Assembly (NCBI GenBank): GCA_032622095.1
Contig: CP136064.1
Location: forward strand, 42,807,912-42,871,911
DNA from: Siphonodentalium dalli
Taxonomy: Eukaryota; Mollusca; Scaphopoda; Gadilida; Siphonodentaliidae
DNA length: 64,000 bases
Reading direction: 5' to 3'
The position numbers were made by a program, and so were the translations under genes. Under the pieces are notes generated by a model that had not been told where the DNA came from, searched no databases, and saw nothing but the letters and a program-made list of their open reading frames with translations. Positions 26,801 to 36,289 of this stretch are shown here, in pieces (position 1 is the first letter of the stretch; each line of letters begins with the position of its first letter).

Positions 26801-29800
26801 ACAAAAGCCAGGTTCAGTAAAATTTTGCTTTTGTTTACTGTTTATGCCATATTTCTGATTGGTATAAGAACAAGGTCTGTCTATATTTCACTATTAATTC
26901 TGTTTATGTCGGTTTTTGACGGAGGTGAATATTTTAACTGCATACCCACCGCCAATGCCGTCCATATCATTAACAGTGATTGTCTCTTATGGAATCAGGG
27001 AGATAAATGTGTTCTAGAGTCGGGGAGCGAGTACACCGTTAAAGGTTAAGGCAAATGAAGAATGGCCTTCACCTGATACATGCGACACGTTATTAAAGGA
27101 TGACATCGGGTTTATTTGATTTGTACATAATATCTAAATAATTTAAACTGGTGAATGAATGGGGGATTGGATTTTTGTGAGCGGGAAATTTATTTAACTA
27201 GCTGCTGTAGTTCTGGGTTTTTCCAGATCACATTTGGCTGTGAGATAGCCATGTCGTAGACTTGGGGATTTATTTTAAAAAGTAAACACATGACCTATGA
27301 TTTTTCTTGCATTTTCGTGATCAACTGGTGTCAATCTAGCTGGGTAAACATCACTGGTATGGCCTGCAGGCTTCAATTTAGTGAATTTGGCCGAAACGTT
27401 AACACTGTCGCCTATGGGAAACCATTTAGTTCAGTGATTCCTAATATATGGCGTCCAAGCTTCAGTCGCACAAAAGCGGAAGATGATAGAGAGCGTTCTC
27501 AGCTTTGAACTTTCGTACTCGTCTTCATCATAAAACTAATGGCTGCTTTCGGACCGTGTATCAAACTGTGGCTCAACATCTGGCTTGGAACGAATGTTCC
27601 CACTCAGAGAACGCTTGGCAAAGAGAGCACTGTGGAAAAACAATTAGCTGGTGCGAGAATGCGGGGGAATTTATGATCAGCAAATGCTGCAAAGCTACAC
27701 TATTAGACACACTGATATAGTTCAAAGAAGCACCTAAAATGCTTCTTTGATCACAACAATCTAGCTGAAGTCTACGAAAATAGGCGTTGGACAACTTGAA
27801 GCACACACACTTGACGCATTAATCAGGGCCCTGTTTCATGAAGCAAGGTCATAAGATTATCTTAAGATGGACTTAATCTAAGATCTAAGGTGGATCTTAT
27901 GATGTAACTTTTCCGTTTCAAGAACGCGTTTCACAAAACAAGATTAAGTCCTACTTAAGTAGTAAGTTAAGTTCCCACTCATTTAGACTGGTTATCGACA
28001 ATGTTCTACGGTCCGGAACAAAAAATGTGGGCTTGTGCGATCTGTATGTACGGCATTGAGAGGTTATCGAGATAGAGTCGAGTCCGAGTTGAAATTATTG
28101 TGTTACAGGGATGCTGGATAGCGGCTGGGATGGGGTGGGCGAATCAGCGTATGTATCTTAGTGTCTATAGTCAGTGGCCTTATATTCGCATATGGACCTT
28201 AGACTTGCATGGGTTCCACGATCTAAATTCGAACATGAGTACATCGCAGGCTCTTAAAATGACGAGCTTTGCGTTTACTGGTGAGTGGCGGTGTCAGAAA
28301 TAAGACAATATAATTATATGGATCGATAGATGATTGCGACCATGCATTTACGCCGAGTTAATCCACTGAGAGCAATGATCAGGCGGCGATTTTTTTTATG
28401 TGAGCCGACATAACACGTGCATTAAAGAACCATCGCTCTCTACGTGTAGCAATAATCAAAAATAACTCGGCGATGTCATCAGGACACACATAGGTCATTT
28501 TTCGATTCAAAGGGAAATGAAAAATATTTGTTAGAGTAACCTTTTTATTATTTTTATGCAGATGTATATCTATCGGTTGTCATACCATGGATATATATAA
28601 CTACGTTTTCGTTAGCACACTCGCATTAAGGGGCGTCATCGTTACGGATGTGTATATCATATATACAGTATACACAGTATGCTGTACAATGGTCATCCCA
28701 CCCTTTCTTGTGATCGAAGAAAAAAAATTGGAAGCTATAGAGAAATTAGTTGTGTTTGTATGGTAAAAGAGTCGATGTGGACAATATGGAGCATGATGAG
28801 TTTATCAAGCAACGTGCTTCATTGTAATGATATAATTTGGATATTATATTTATTTGACAATTAAATCTTATAAACTCAATACAATAATATTCCTATAGAA
28901 AATTGTCACTTTTTCTAAAATATATTTTGATAAAGAGCGTTTTTGTTACCTTTCCTATATGACATGTCAGATTTGTAAACAGCCGACGGAAATTTGTCTC
29001 GTCGAATGTTGGACTTCATCACGCACCATATCGCACAATTCCATAATCATCGGTCTTGTGAAGCGATATTTTGCTCTAATCTCTTCATCGCCGATGTAAT
29101 CCAGTGGATTGTTTCTGTCTCTAAATAACCTTTGTCGTCGTAGATATCTCCGTCATTGCAAAATAACATAGGCCGCCATATTTGTGATCGATAAGCCACT
29201 TATCACGTGGGTCTTAACTTTAAGATTATCTTAAGACACCTCACACCAGTCTTAAAGTTAAGACCAAAGTTAAGACCATCTTAAGTTAAGACCTTGTTCG
29301 TGAAACGCACTTATGACTGAAGTTTGAACTTATGACCATCTTAAGTCCCAACTATGTCATAAGTTGCTTTCATGAAACATGGCCCAGAGCTATAAGCAAA
29401 CTGCTTGGCATACACTCACCATCTTTTACCTTATCTCAGTGAAAGGGAATGAAAGTGTCAACGACACAGCATATCAACTTGGGTAGATGTTAATTTTACC
29501 AACAATTATACCCACCGACCTACGCATGTCTGATGGTGCTATCATACAATATGTGATATAGAAAAAAGGTACATAATTAATTTGTTGTGGTGTCAAATCG
29601 GATGGAAGGAAGGAGCAGACAGAGAAGGAAGGGGAAGAACAAGAGAAAGCAGAACAAACAAGCTGCGAGTGACTATGGGAAGCCAAATTAACATACACTC
29701 AAATATCTGGAGATATCTCTAAATAATTGAAAATATCTCTAAATATTTTAGTATATGTTAACGGACAGGCCAGATAATTAAAATACCATTTTACCTCGAA

Positions 29801-32800
29801 GAAGAAGGCAATGACAGCTAACCCGTCCGTCTGGTCAACAGCAGCTGACATAGAACCATAGCGTGTGTTGTAGTGGACAATGTGCATCTGTGGACATAAA
29901 CAATTGTTTGAAGCGGAATATACTATTCGTGTCTTACATTAGACAAAGTAACTGCTGGCGTGGAGAAATACACATTCTCAAGGCTTTTGCACAGGCTTAC
30001 CCCTTTACCCAACAGAAGGGCCCTGTGCCAATGCATTCTCTTATATATGCGAGTCGACCATAGGTCGCCTCGCATATATAAGAGAATGCATTGGCTTAAC
30101 ACATTAAAAATTATAAAATTGTTAAAGAATGTAAGAAAAAATGGTAAAAAGTGTTAAAAAAAGATTTTTTTTTAGGCCAATGCATTCTCTTATATATGCG
30201 AGGCGACCTATGGTCGACTCGCATATATAAGAGAATGCATTGGCACAGGGCATAACTGTAACCATCACGATGTGGTCAATGAGCCGGTTCCAATGATATC
30301 CATATTTGTATGGTTCTATTGAGACAGACCGAAGATATTTTAGGCTGTTGAAGCTTTATTTGGCCGGTTTTGTTGGGTAAAGGGTTAACGGGACCCAATG
30401 TACTCGCAATGCATGGGCAAATGTCCATAAAATATAAAAGTCGCCAAAAACATTACCACTAAGACGAACATGGAGAAATTGATACATGTTTGTTCTTATA
30501 TTTATTATTGATAGTTCTTCAATAACGAAATTTCTTGTGCTGAAACCATTGTTATGTTAACCCTTTACCCAACAAACCGACCAAAACCGGCCAAATAAAG
30601 CTTCAACAGCCTAAAATATCTTCGGTCTGTCTCAATAGAACCATACAAATGTGGGTATCATTGGAACCGGCTCCTTGACCACATTGTGATGGTTACAGTT
30701 ATGCCCTGTGCCAATGCATTCTCTTATATATGCGAATCGACCATAGGTCGCCTCGCATATATACGAGAATGCATTGGTATTTTTTAGCACTTTTCACCAT
30801 TTTTTCTTACATTCTTTAACAATTTTATAATTTTGAATGTGTTAAGCCAATGCATTCTCTTATATATGCGAGGCGACCTATGGTCGACTCGCATATATAA
30901 GAGAATGCATTGGCACAGGGCCGTTCTGTTGGGTAAAGGGTTAACAAAACTGCAAAAGTTATTTGTCAACAAACATACCTACTCCTTCAAATGTTTTAGT
31001 CCGAATCTGATTTTCAGAATATGTTTTAATGCTTTGAACATTTCCATTGTTTACCGTGAAGTTTTGATTGCAATTTGGTATCTTATTGGACAAATTGGAT
31101 TTGCATTGGCAATTCCATTACAACAGTAACGTTTACATAACAATGGTTTTGATAACTGAAATCTCACCATTGGCGAGATATTAATAATAAAGTCAATCTA
31201 TTTTTTCACGTACTTGTTGGTTGTTTTTACAGACTTGTATGTTATTTAACATGAATCCACTTCGAAGGCCTGAGTCCCTTTAACCCTTTACCCAACAGAA
31301 GGGCCCTGTGCCAATGCATTCTCTTATATATGCGAGTCGACCATAGGTCGCCTCGCATATATAAGAGAATGCATTGGCTTAACACATTAAAAATTATAAA
31401 ATTGTTAAAGAATGTAAGAAAAAATGGTAAAAAGTGTTAAAAAAAGATTTTTTTTAGGCCAATGCATTCTCTTATATATGCGAGGCGACATATGGTCGAC
31501 TCGCATATATAAGAGAATGCATTGGCACAGGGCATAACTGTAACCATCACAATGTGGTCAATGAGCCGGTTCCAATGATATCCATATTTGTATGGTTTTA
31601 TTGAGACAGACCCAAGATAATTTAGGCTGTTGCAGCTTTATTTGGCCGTTTTTGGCCGGTTAGTTGGGTAAAGGGTTAACAAAACTGCAAAAGTTATTTG
31701 TCAACAAACATACATACTCCTTCAAATGTTTTAGTCCGAATCTGATTTTCAGAATATGTTTTAATACTTTGAACATTTCCATTGTTTACCGTGAAGTTTT
31801 GATTGCAATTTGGTATCTTATTGGACAAATTGGATTTGCATTGGCAATTCCATTACAACAATGGTTTTGATAACTGAAATCTCACTATTGGCGAGATATT
31901 AATAATAAAGTCAATCTATTTTTTCACGTACTTGTTGGTTGTTTTTACAGACTTGTATGTTATTTAACATGAATCCACTTCGAAGGCCTGAGTCCCTTTA
32001 ATATTCCGCGGATATATTTCCTATCGTGATTTTTTTTACGCAAAGGGAGGTTAAACTGGTTTGTGAATATGGATATGTTTGTCTATTTCCCACCGCTAGT
32101 TGATCGTTGGTACGTGCAGTGAGGTGACGTACAAATAAATCTTACCATCTACATTGTCTTCCTTCACCAATAAACTGGTAACATCTTGACATGTTACAGC
32201 GACTGAAACGTCGGTGAACATACACACCGAGAAAACAACAAATAAATAAAGCATTTGCGATCCCAAAATAAACGTGCGTGACGTACCATATATCATATGC
32301 AATTTTATGACAGAGTGGTGGTCACCATCCAGGGGGACAGGCGATCATCTTAGTCAGTCGTGCATAAATAGGAGAATTTCAAAATGTATAATAAGTTATC
32401 TATGTTGCCTTGTTTTTCGCGTGAATGGTAAACTCACTTCATTCTTTACACATCATTATGCCGGCCCTATAATTCTACAAAGCACGGAGAAAACAGAGGC
32501 AATATCAGTTCTGTCCAATTCCTAAAGCGCTTAAATGATCAAAATGATTGTGACATTCCCGGGATTCAGTGAGATCGATATATGTATTATGCGGACACGA
32601 ATCTTAAAATGTGCATACGTATAGAAACGATATATTTAAAACATCGTTAATAAATAGGACCAAAAGCTTCAAACAGTCTTCGACGGTGTTGAGCTAAAAT
32701 GGAGATAGATCTACTTTTATAAGTCGACCGAACTCATAATCGCACGTAACTTTGCGCAACGGATTGAATCTCTGACCAATACTTTTAGTTTTAGAGGCCC

Positions 32801-35800
32801 ACGTAATTTTAGAATGCCCAGATCACATTATACACGACCAATTCCATAATAGTATATACTATTTGGTCGAGGAATCAAATATATAGCTATGCCACAAGAA
32901 TAAGGAACATGCAGAAGTGCCATAGGATTGTCCACCAAGTGATAGTGATTCTCAGATTCACACAAGACTTCCACCGTTACTTACCCCAGATAAGAGATAG
33001 TTATTCCCCTTCCACTGGGAATAATAAACTGGCAGTACAGAACAGATCGAAACTAAGCACAGAACATACGTCGGTACCTTGACAAAACCAACATGTTCAC
33101 AGTTTATTCGACTGGATAAGTTGATAATACATGTACAATATTTTGGAACTTCCTCTTGCAAATGGTATATCCTATGGAATATGTTGTATATAATATGATC
33201 TGGTGATTAGAAAATTAAGTGGGACTTTAAAAGAAACGAGGGAGTAAAAGCTCGGAAAAACTATGTATGTCAAATGTACGAAGTTACCGGATATGTAGTA
33301 GTAAGGTCTTACAAACTTGCGTCCGCGGATGGGCAAGCTGATTTCAGTATACCCACCACATCTTCGTTGTGTGGTTATAACTATAACTTGTGGAATGGGG
33401 AAGGAATTGTAATTTAAGTCATTCCCTGACCTCCATAGGGTAGGCGTGGCCATTGTTGATATGTTCTGATCCTCTTCTGTTATCGTGACCCCAGTGGAAA
33501 TGGAACTGGACGACCTTGTAGACCCCAGGAAGTCCACCGCCGCTGATTTCTGGAGTTTGTCCGTGGATATCAACTTCAACTGCCAATATGAAAAACCATT
33601 AAATTAGACGAGCCATGTCCAACGGCATCTGCCACCTTTAATTTGGACAAAATACATAAGTCATGTATATAGAACGACAAGAAAACAAGTATTCACACTC
33701 TGAAAATTGAGTTCAACTTAAGTTTGAATATAATTGGAACTTGTGATATGACTAATTTATCCTTGTTTTAGCCGAACCGACCCAATCCATACAACAGTTG
33801 TCTATCGTACTAATATTAATATCTGTTAGAGCACCGATTTCTTTACATGATTCTCGTAAATTCAGAGAAATGCACGCACAAAAAGGATTTCGACAGCTAC
33901 AACACAGACAGATGACATGATATCAGAATCATGTTCAAGCCGCCCCATATATGATGAGCTTCCCAGATAATTGCCAAATTGGCGTGGGACTATTTTGTCT
34001 GCAGATACCGTAGTATTATAGCAACCACAACTCGTTGCTTTTCATGTTTATGCTTGTAAGACATCATTAATGTTTACAATACCATGAAACCGAATTTTGA
34101 CACGATCTGCCGCGCAGATAGAATATGGGTTAAAAATCACGTGACTTTCGGTCACGAATTGCTCTCGAATTGATATCCCCCTGGGAGCTATTGATCGCCC
34201 AAAGAGACTGCAAAAGCAAGGAATGGGCCGACGTGATGAATATGGAATTGGCCAAGTATTCACCGTTTACGAAGAATTCCTATGCGATTTGGGCCTATAT
34301 TTTAGTTTCATTTCGACACTGGAAATTGCAAACCACATATTGACATATAGGATGAAATTGTTCTGATAGTTTGATTTTGCAACAGATATTTAATATGGAA
34401 TATACCAGCAATTTAATATTTAGTATGGAATATACCAGCAATCGAATATTTAGTTTGGAATATACCAGCAATAGAATATTTAAGTATACTTTCGACATTT
34501 TCTGTAAAATCTTCGGACTGATGTGGCCAAAAGGTATTTTACGTTTGAAATTGTCAAAAGATGTAAATATTGAATTATCAGTTGGAAAATGAGATTTCAC
34601 AAAGTTGGGAATTTTGATCTAGGTCAATGGTGTGTAGTTAAAATTACAAGGTGGAGAACCCACAATGAAGAAACTCTAGTCGTGTCCCTGCGTGGCTTTA
34701 GCTGAGAGAAAACCACATCAAATGTTTGCAAAGGATTGACTACTTCTCAATCTGGGCAACGCCGGGTATCCATTCTGGATTACTCGACATTTGACCTCTT
34801 AGGCACGGTTACGGAGAATGACGAGGTTTGTCGGTAATATTATTTTAGCCCCCGATCGAATTTGGTATTTTACTGTGATGATAGTACAAACAGGTAAGTA
34901 TATTCGAGTGGTATAGTAATAGTAGTGATACTACACATAAACATCACCACATGGTTACTGAATATAATCGAATCGCAGCATGTGTGGTTGCTCCACTGCG
35001 TGTAACATAGGACCAAATTATCTCACATTTCATTGACATGTGAATTACACGGAGCAAACTGATGCACCACATTAACAGTGAACCAATTGTTTTATACGAT
35101 ACGAGTTGCATGTTTCGAGCATTTCCTCTGTGATATCATTATATTAATTTAATAATAGACAGCATTTGAAGCGGTGCTGTTACAGAGTTTAATATTGGTA
35201 AGATATACAACTCTTGTAGACGATTGGAATCGAGCAAGAAACCCATAAAGAACATGGCGCCGGTCCACCAACAGTAATGTTGAGGAACTGATATACCACC
35301 AGATGGTCGTACCCCTGCCACCCGGCTTTCCAAGATGAGTTGAATTGCAACATGAAGATCATGAGTATCTAGATCATGCCATGATGAATCTCTACCAGCT
35401 ATGCTACGGGCGTTAGCATGAGTAGAGGTTCATGGCATAATCTAATGAGTATCCAACTGAAAGGTCTAGATATCCTGGATTCCCCAATCGATGCGAACAT
35501 GATAAGTTTAACTTTAGCATATAAGACTACGACGTATCGTCTATTGTGCGATATTTTGGAGAAGCTGGGTTCCCTAATCAACGTTTCGAGATCATGCATT
35601 CTTCATTGTTAAAATTATTTCCTTAAACTGTAAAAATAAAGAGCGTTTCGCTCAAGGATTGATGATCATACGTAGATTTAACCCTTTATTTATTAAATAC
35701 TCATTGACATCAGTTCCCCCAGGAACTGTTCAGATATAAATAAATCATACGTTTGTTGAACTTATTATCTGAACATTTCCCATCTATTACCACTGCGCTT

Positions 35801-36127
35801 GTTCGTCTGCTTACATTTCCTGAATACCACTCCAGATGAAATAGACTATTCCAGTGTATACTTTTATAATTGAATGGGAGAATTCATTAGTGAAGAAAGG
35901 GTTAAGAAACTTACCAGAATGTCCGTTATTATGAAGAGTCATGTTGATTTTCATGGAGCCGGCATATGGCTGAAGGTCAAGGTTACCCATTGTCGCGTTG
36001 ACCTCAACTTCCTTCGTCTGAATATCTATTGGGGACTGGCTCGACCCACTGCACTTCGGATAAGTCGTGTGCCAGTTCGCCGGTGCCGTATTTCCAGAGT
36101 AGCTCCATGTCTCGTCATGATGCACAC
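23723..36127 (-). CDS. Alpha carbonic anhydrase, secreted type; five exons found, both ends missing
   Basis: This gene encodes a zinc enzyme that interconverts CO2 and bicarbonate. In reading order the exons are 36127-35915, 33579-33431, 29887-29795, 26452-26389 and 23880-23723. All have AG/GT borders and compatible phases (1-1, 0-0, 0-0, 1-1) and together give about 225 residues without a stop. Visible: SPIDI; the proton-shuttle His in NNGHS; QFHFHWG (first two zinc histidines); SEH; the third zinc His in the exon-2/3 joint E|MHIVHYN; and SLTTPPC with the active-site Thr. Cysteines in YPKCSG and TTPPCYES match the disulphide pair of extracellular CAs. Missing are the first coding exon (phase 1 donor, expected above 36127) and the C-terminal exon (expected below 23723, perhaps beyond the satellite). 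The introns are full of mobile elements. Catalytic residues are intact, so the gene is probably functional. Confidence 0.93.
24955..25440 (+). pseudogene. LINE reverse-transcriptase C-terminus (CR1/L2-like), 5'-truncated
   Basis: An open frame ending at about 25311 contains the block LPWLPIQYRIKFKIILITF, then RALEGTTPDYIKEL, then GDRAFSITTPTLRNKLP and LKTHLFF at the end. This is the C-terminal signature of CR1/L2/Rex-type non-LTR retrotransposons. The copy lacks the endonuclease and the polymerase core. It lies in CA intron D-E, antisense to the gene. Its 3' UTR is interrupted by a hairpin element, and the typical GCGCC 3' tail resumes at about 26147. Confidence 0.85.
25476..26140. mobile_element. 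Hairpin-bearing MITE-like insertion in the LINE 3' UTR
   Basis: A strong hairpin lies at 25483-25602: GTGTTTCTCTCATATGATAT and its complement flank a short core with TTTTCAGTTTTCTC and its complement. ACGAATTACATATTCTATTTATC recurs at about 25601 and 25838. The insertion separates the LINE ORF from its GCGCC 3' end. Outer limits are approximate, and no clean target duplication was identified. Confidence 0.55.
26147..26205 (+). repeat. LINE 3'-terminal tail
   Basis: CAGCGCCTATGAACACAAAT, then GTGAAATAGGCGCTCTACAAA. The GCGCC/GGCGC self-complementary tail is typical of CR1/L2-like LINE 3' ends, and matches the ORF remnant at 24955. Confidence 0.6.
26225..26362 (+). repeat. 25-bp minisatellite, about 5.5 copies
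   Basis: The unit starts ATACCGTTATTGCGCCCTAT and ends CATTG, with five full copies and a partial sixth. The first copies are identical; the fifth has two substitutions. It lies right after the LINE tail and 20-30 bp from the donor of CA exon D. Confidence 0.93.
26389..26452 (-). CDS. CA exon D
   Basis: 64 bp, phase 0 in and phase 1 out, with TTACAG acceptor and G|GTAGGT donor. It encodes VGEHNYKFDEIVNHLIAIEHK, the helix region after the third zinc ligand in alpha CAs. Only about 26 bp separate its donor from the 25-bp minisatellite at 26225-26362. Confidence 0.9.
26510..26940 (+). repeat. Dispersed repeat, copy 1 (inverted relative to copy at 46205)
   Basis: Starts GCACGGGCGGCGTTCGTTGC and contains CATATCCGGACATAAACAAA and TGTTTACTGTTTATGCCATA. 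The same words appear in reverse complement at 46205-46685. No ORF was recognised; it is probably a short mobile element in CA intron C-D. Confidence 0.8.
27827..29384. mobile_element. PIF/Harbinger-like element, 1.56 kb, CAG target duplication
   Basis: The ends are GGCCCTGTTTCATGAA at left and TTCATGAAACATGGCC at right, flanked by CAG at 27824-27826 and 29385-29387. Subterminal regions are rich in CTTAAG words (27860-27980, 29215-29350). Three-base target duplications and GGGCC(C)TGTTTCA-type ends fit PIF/Harbinger transposons. A minus-strand transposase N-terminal remnant lies at 28967-29179. The remaining 27980-28960 shows nothing else that I recognise. It sits in CA intron C-D. Confidence 0.8.
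28967..29179 (-). pseudogene. Decayed Harbinger transposase N-terminal fragment
   Basis: From an ATG at 29179 the frame reads MAAYVILQ, a TGA stop, then RRYLRRQRLFRDRNNPLDYI, GDEEIRAKYRFTRPMIMEL and a further stop near 28967. R-x-F-R-D-R-x-NPLD followed by an acidic turn and KYRF is the usual N-terminus of PIF/Harbinger DDE nucleases. The catalytic domain was not found, so this copy cannot be autonomous. Confidence 0.75.
29795..29887 (-). CDS. CA exon C, third zinc histidine
   Basis: 93 bp, phase 0 at both ends, with a CCACAG acceptor and G|GTAAAA donor. It encodes 31 residues: MHIVHYNTRYGS, then a DQTDGLAVIAFFFE segment. The joint with exon B rebuilds the family motif E-x-H-x-VH. The internal ATG is not a start codon. 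Confidence 0.94.
30001..30384 (+). mobile_element. piggyBac-type MITE, copy 1
   Basis: Ends CCCTTTACCCAACA and TGTTGGGTAAAGGG, with TTAA on the right and a mutated TTAC on the left. Two 69-bp palindromes (30027-30095 and 30176-30244), each with GCCAATGCATTCTCTTATAT and a GTCGACC/GGTCG core, are separated by about 80 bp of A-rich DNA. After the second palindrome come GGTTCCAATGATATCCATAT and AGACAGACCGAAGATATTTT. TTAA duplication and CCCTTT ends are hallmarks of piggyBac elements. No transposase. Confidence 0.88.
30561..30940 (-). mobile_element. piggyBac-type MITE, copy 2 (reverse orientation)
   Basis: TTAA at 30557-30560 and 30941-30944. The palindromes lie at about 30710-30780 and 30845-30915. 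Body words such as GAAGATATTTTAGGCTG appear in reverse complement relative to copy 1. It abuts the first copy of a duplicated ~340-bp segment. Confidence 0.88.
30941..31283. repeat. Tandemly duplicated segment, copy A1
   Basis: A 343-bp segment bounded by TTAA at both ends. It matches 31676-32001 except for a few substitutions and a 17-bp stretch present only here (near 31125). It holds a short open frame shared with A2 that I do not recognise. Confidence 0.9.
31284..31675 (+). mobile_element. piggyBac-type MITE, copy 3
   Basis: TTAA at 31280-31283 and 31676-31679, same orientation as copy 1 and opposite to copy 2. It has two palindromes of the family type and lies exactly between the duplicated segments A1 and A2. 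Confidence 0.88.
31676..32001. repeat. Tandemly duplicated segment, copy A2
   Basis: Second copy of 30941-31283, ending at GAGTCCCTTTAA. Its right flank (TATTCCGCGG) is unique, so this is probably the original right boundary. Confidence 0.9.
32146..32254 (-). CDS. Possible first exon encoding a signal peptide
   Basis: ATG at 32254 begins MLYLFVVFSVCMFTDVSVAV, a hydrophobic core with small residues, a typical secretion signal. It continues TCQDVTSLLVKEDNVD and ends at G|GTAAG in phase 1. Phase 1 is what CA exon A needs upstream, but this exon lies inside CA intron B-C, downstream of exons A and B. It may be the start of another secreted-protein gene, a displaced or duplicated CA first exon, or a chance frame. 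No acceptor partner was found apart from the phase-1 CA exon E. Confidence 0.35.
33431..33579 (-). CDS. CA exon B, zinc-ligand exon
   Basis: 149 bp between a TTGGCAG acceptor and the donor G|GTCAGG. Two bases complete a Val codon from exon A, giving NNGHSVEVDIHG across the joint. It encodes SGGGLPGVYKVVQFHFHWG, holding the first two zinc histidines, then GSEHINNGHAYPME. It leaves in phase 0, immediately before the third zinc-ligand region. Confidence 0.94.
33580..35914. other. CA intron A-B; no gene, small tandem repeat inside
   Basis: No exon was recognised between exons A and B. At 34388-34490 a ~30-bp unit containing GGAATATACCAGCAAT is repeated three times. A weak inverted repeat (about 35360-35455) pairs ATCATGCCATGATGAATCTC with ATGGCATAATCTAATGAGTA-type sequence. 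Confidence 0.6.
34388..34490. repeat. Short tandem repeat, ~30-bp unit, 3 copies
   Basis: ATGGAATATACCAGCAAT and variants, followed by AATATTTAGTAT, recur at intervals of 30 bp. The copies differ at two or three positions. Confidence 0.85.
35915..36127 (-). CDS. CA exon A (first exon found)
   Basis: 213 bp, entering in phase 1 after an acceptor ending AAAAG and leaving in phase 1 at G|GTAAGT. It encodes VHHDETWSYSG, then NWHTTYPKCSGSSQSPIDI, and ends in NNGHS with the proton-shuttle histidine. Cys in YPKCSG is the usual partner of the Cys in exon E. The acceptor shows that at least one coding exon lies upstream (higher coordinates); a secretion signal would be expected there. Confidence 0.93.
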
Positions 36128-36154
36128 CTTTTAAAAATGACACACATTATGGGA

Positions 36155-36155
36155 G

Positions 36156-36194
<39 letters not shown>
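36155..36194. repeat. (GA)n microsatellite
   Basis: About 38 bp of mostly GA dinucleotides, just upstream of CA exon A on the minus strand. Confidence 0.95.
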
Positions 36195-36198
<4 letters not shown>

Positions 36199-36289
36199 AT
36201 AATTTGACCACAAATAAATTATGGTGACCGATATGCAGATTTTTGGCTTCAGATGTTTCAAACGTGGGTGGTATGAAAATAACCTGACA

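Noticed and set aside
30833-31870. Duplicated ~65-98-codon + frames (KLQKLFVNKHTYSFKC...)
   Set aside because: They exist twice only because the DNA segment is tandemly duplicated, begin inside the MITE, and show no family resemblance.
32958-33161. Minus-strand frame with a signal-like stretch near YVLCLVSICSVLPVYY
   Set aside because: No start or donor in suitable positions, and it lies in CA intron B-C without a matching phase.
33172-33579. 135-codon minus-strand frame beginning MKLISTDKLQKS
   Set aside because: It is the wrong frame over CA exon B; the correct frame gives QFHFHWG and ends at the exon donor.
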